Part shown: positions 62,719 through 64,000 of the stretch, in pieces
Layout of the letters: the number at the start of each line of letters is the position of its first letter
How positions within the stretch are numbered: the stretch's first letter is position 1
From: an uncultured Ectothiorhodospiraceae bacterium
GTDB taxonomy: Bacteria > Pseudomonadota > Gammaproteobacteria > UBA9214
DNA: 64,000 nt
Assembly: GCA_947258545.1 (NCBI GenBank)
Contig: CAMYJI010000006.1
Location: 1 to 64,000, forward strand
Reading direction: 5' to 3'
The notes under the pieces: generated by a model
Seen by the model: the letters and a program-made list of their open reading frames with translations, nothing else
Databases searched by the model: none
What the model was told of the DNA's origin: nothing
Program-made: the position numbers and the translations under genes

Positions 62719-63792
62719 ATGACTGTAACCGAAAAACCACGCGGCAAGCGGTGGCGGTTGATTGCCGGGGCGCTGGTGGTGCTGGTAGCAGGGTTGCTGG
62801 CCGTGGCGGCCGTTTACCTGGGTCAGTACCAGGCCTTTCGCAGCAGCCTTCTGAATGTACCCGAAGCTGGGCGCATCTATGATGTCAGTCCGGGGACCTC
62901 CCTGAATCGTCTGGCACACGAGCTGCAGCGGGAGGCCATTATCTCGCACCCACGGTTTTTCATCCTGCTGGGTCGGGAGCTCGATGTGGCGCGGCGTCTA
63001 CAGGCGGGCCAGTACCGGCTCGATCCCGCCATGACACCGCAGTCGCTGCTGGAAACACTGGCGAGCGGCGCGGTGATCCAGCAGAGCCTGACCCTGATCG
63101 AGGGGCAGACCTTCAGGGAGATACTCGAACTTGTAAATGCCAGCCCGGAACTCGACCATACGCTCCAGGACCTGGATGCCAGCGAGGTCATGACCGCACT
63201 GGGTTACGCGGACGAACACCCCGAGGGCCGCTTCCTGCCCGACACCTACCATTATCCGCTGGGAACGACCGACCGGGAATTCCTGCAGCGCGCCTACCGC
63301 GCCATGGCCGACCTGTTGGCCAGGGAATGGGAAAACCGGGAGGCGGACCTGCCGCTCGAGTCACCCTACGAGGCCCTGATACTGGCCTCGATCGTGGAGA
63401 AGGAGACCGGGCTTGCAGCCGAGCGTCCCCTGATCGCGGGGGTATTCGTCAGCCGGCTCGAGCGGGGCATGCGCCTGCAAACCGACCCGACGGTGATCTA
63501 CGGCATGGGCGAGCGCTTCGACGGCAATATCCGTTCGCGCGACCTGCGCGCGGATACTCCTTACAATACATACACCCGCAAGGGGCTGCCGCCCACGCCG
63601 ATCGCCATGCCCGGTGCCGACGCCATCCACGCGGTGCTGCATCCGGATAAAAAGGGCTATCTCTATTTCGTCGCGCGGGGCAACGGGGCGCATTATTTCT
63701 CGCGCACCCTGGAGGAGCATAACCGCGCGGTACAGAAATTCCAGCTGGGAAAAGCGAACATCAAACTGTCAGAGCCGGACCAGACGCCATGA
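62719..63792 (+). CDS. mltG: endolytic transglycosylase MltG (YceG)
   Basis: 357 residues from ATG 62719 (TVTEKPRGKRWRLIAG); an earlier frame start lies inside pabC and is unlikely. A single membrane helix (about 14-34) precedes a LysM-like segment and the YceG domain. ASIVEKETG carries the catalytic Glu and LQTDPTVIYG the conserved Gln/Tyr region. It cleaves nascent glycan strands at the inner membrane and limits their length. ATGA overlap with tmk. Confidence 0.95.
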   Translation: MTVTEKPRGKRWRLIAGALVVLVAGLLAVAAVYLGQYQAFRSSLLNVPEAGRIYDVSPGTSLNRLAHELQREAIISHPRFFILLGRELDVARRLQAGQYRLDPAMTPQSLLETLASGAVIQQSLTLIEGQTFREILELVNASPELDHTLQDLDASEVMTALGYADEHPEGRFLPDTYHYPLGTTDREFLQRAYRAMADLLAREWENREADLPLESPYEALILASIVEKETGLAAERPLIAGVFVSRLERGMRLQTDPTVIYGMGERFDGNIRSRDLRADTPYNTYTRKGLPPTPIAMPGADAIHAVLHPDKKGYLYFVARGNGAHYFSRTLEEHNRAVQKFQLGKANIKLSEPDQTP

Positions 63793-64000
63793 AGGGAAAA
63801 TTCATCACCGTGGAGGGCATCGAGGGGGTCGGCAAGACCACCAACATGGAATACCTGCGGCAGTTGATCACCGCCGCCGGCCAGGAGCTGGTTGTCACCC
63901 GCGAACCCGGTGGGACGCCGCTGGGTGAGGCGATCCGTGGCCTGTTGCTGGACCCGCAATACACCGGCATGGATGCGGACTGCGAGTTGCAGTTGATGTT
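63789..64000 (+). CDS. tmk: thymidylate kinase, 5' part (runs off the window)
   Basis: The first 70 codons are visible: GKFITVEGIEGVGKTTNME carries the P-loop and VVTREPGGTPLGEAIR is the DR(Y/H)-type nucleotide segment. The start ATG overlaps the mltG stop codon. The 3' end and the usual holB neighbour are outside the window. Confidence 0.96.
   Translation, partial: MKGKFITVEGIEGVGKTTNMEYLRQLITAAGQELVVTREPGGTPLGEAIRGLLLDPQYTGMDADCELQLM

Overview
This 64 kb window is a chromosomal segment of a Gammaproteobacterium with moderately high GC. The gene order from about 31.6 kb to the end (lolC-lolD-comEC-exbB-exbD-lpxK-trm112-kdsB, low-Mr PTPase, rne/rluC divergent, HAD-sppA-maf, yceD-rpmF-plsX-fabH-fabD-fabG-acpP-fabF-pabB-pabC-mltG-tmk) is the conserved backbone known from Pseudomonas and relatives. 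The left half carries exosortase/PEP-CTERM-type features (HPr-rel-A cassette, PEP-CTERM-type ATPase, a VPLPG-type sorting tail) and a complete Lap adhesin system. I cannot name the genus; a free-living, biofilm-forming gammaproteobacterium, perhaps near Chromatiales, is an inference.

Layout. 0-8 kb: the tail of a probable trypsin-like protease, then a Tat-like exported protein followed by a tight PqqD-like / HprK-like kinase / nucleotidyltransferase cassette, a small membrane protein, VanZ-like protein and GalE. At 5.9-7.9 kb is a Wzz-type polysaccharide chain-length protein fused at its C-terminus to a degenerate tyrosine-recombinase-like domain. 8.26 kb: tRNA-Glu(UUC), followed by about 1.7 kb of decayed DNA holding a C-terminal fragment of a BASS-type transporter (minus strand) and an orphan PEP-CTERM tail (plus strand). 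10-16 kb: a DUF4124 protein, a large AAA ATPase-FimV/LysM-OmpA fusion, two hypothetical genes and a CPA2 antiporter. 16.3-31.4 kb: the adhesin system. It comprises the TolC/HlyD/ABC type I exporter (LapE, LapC, LapB), a LuxR-type response regulator coupled to lapC, a degenerate GGDEF-EAL LapD, a LapG protease, an HTH-less receiver protein and a 1738-residue RTX adhesin. The adhesin has a duplicated retention module and a PAAG cleavage motif. In the known Lap circuit, high c-di-GMP lets LapD sequester LapG so the adhesin stays plugged in the outer membrane; low c-di-GMP frees LapG to cut it. 31.6-39 kb: lipoprotein export, DNA uptake, ExbBD and LPS genes. 39-44 kb: accessory genes including a FixL/FixJ-like two-component pair. 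44-64 kb: RNase E, RluC, SppA, Maf, two-subunit pyruvate carboxylase, L32, type II fatty-acid synthesis, p-aminobenzoate synthesis, MltG and the start of thymidylate kinase.

Two related MITE-like palindromes of about 140 bp (50.2 kb and 56.7 kb) sit between housekeeping genes. The observations most worth pursuing are the Wzz-recombinase fusion beside a tRNA gene, the RRE/kinase/nucleotidyltransferase cassette with its Tat-like neighbour, the tandem retention module, and the ATPase-FimV-OmpA fusion. All family calls were made by reading motifs; no database search was run.
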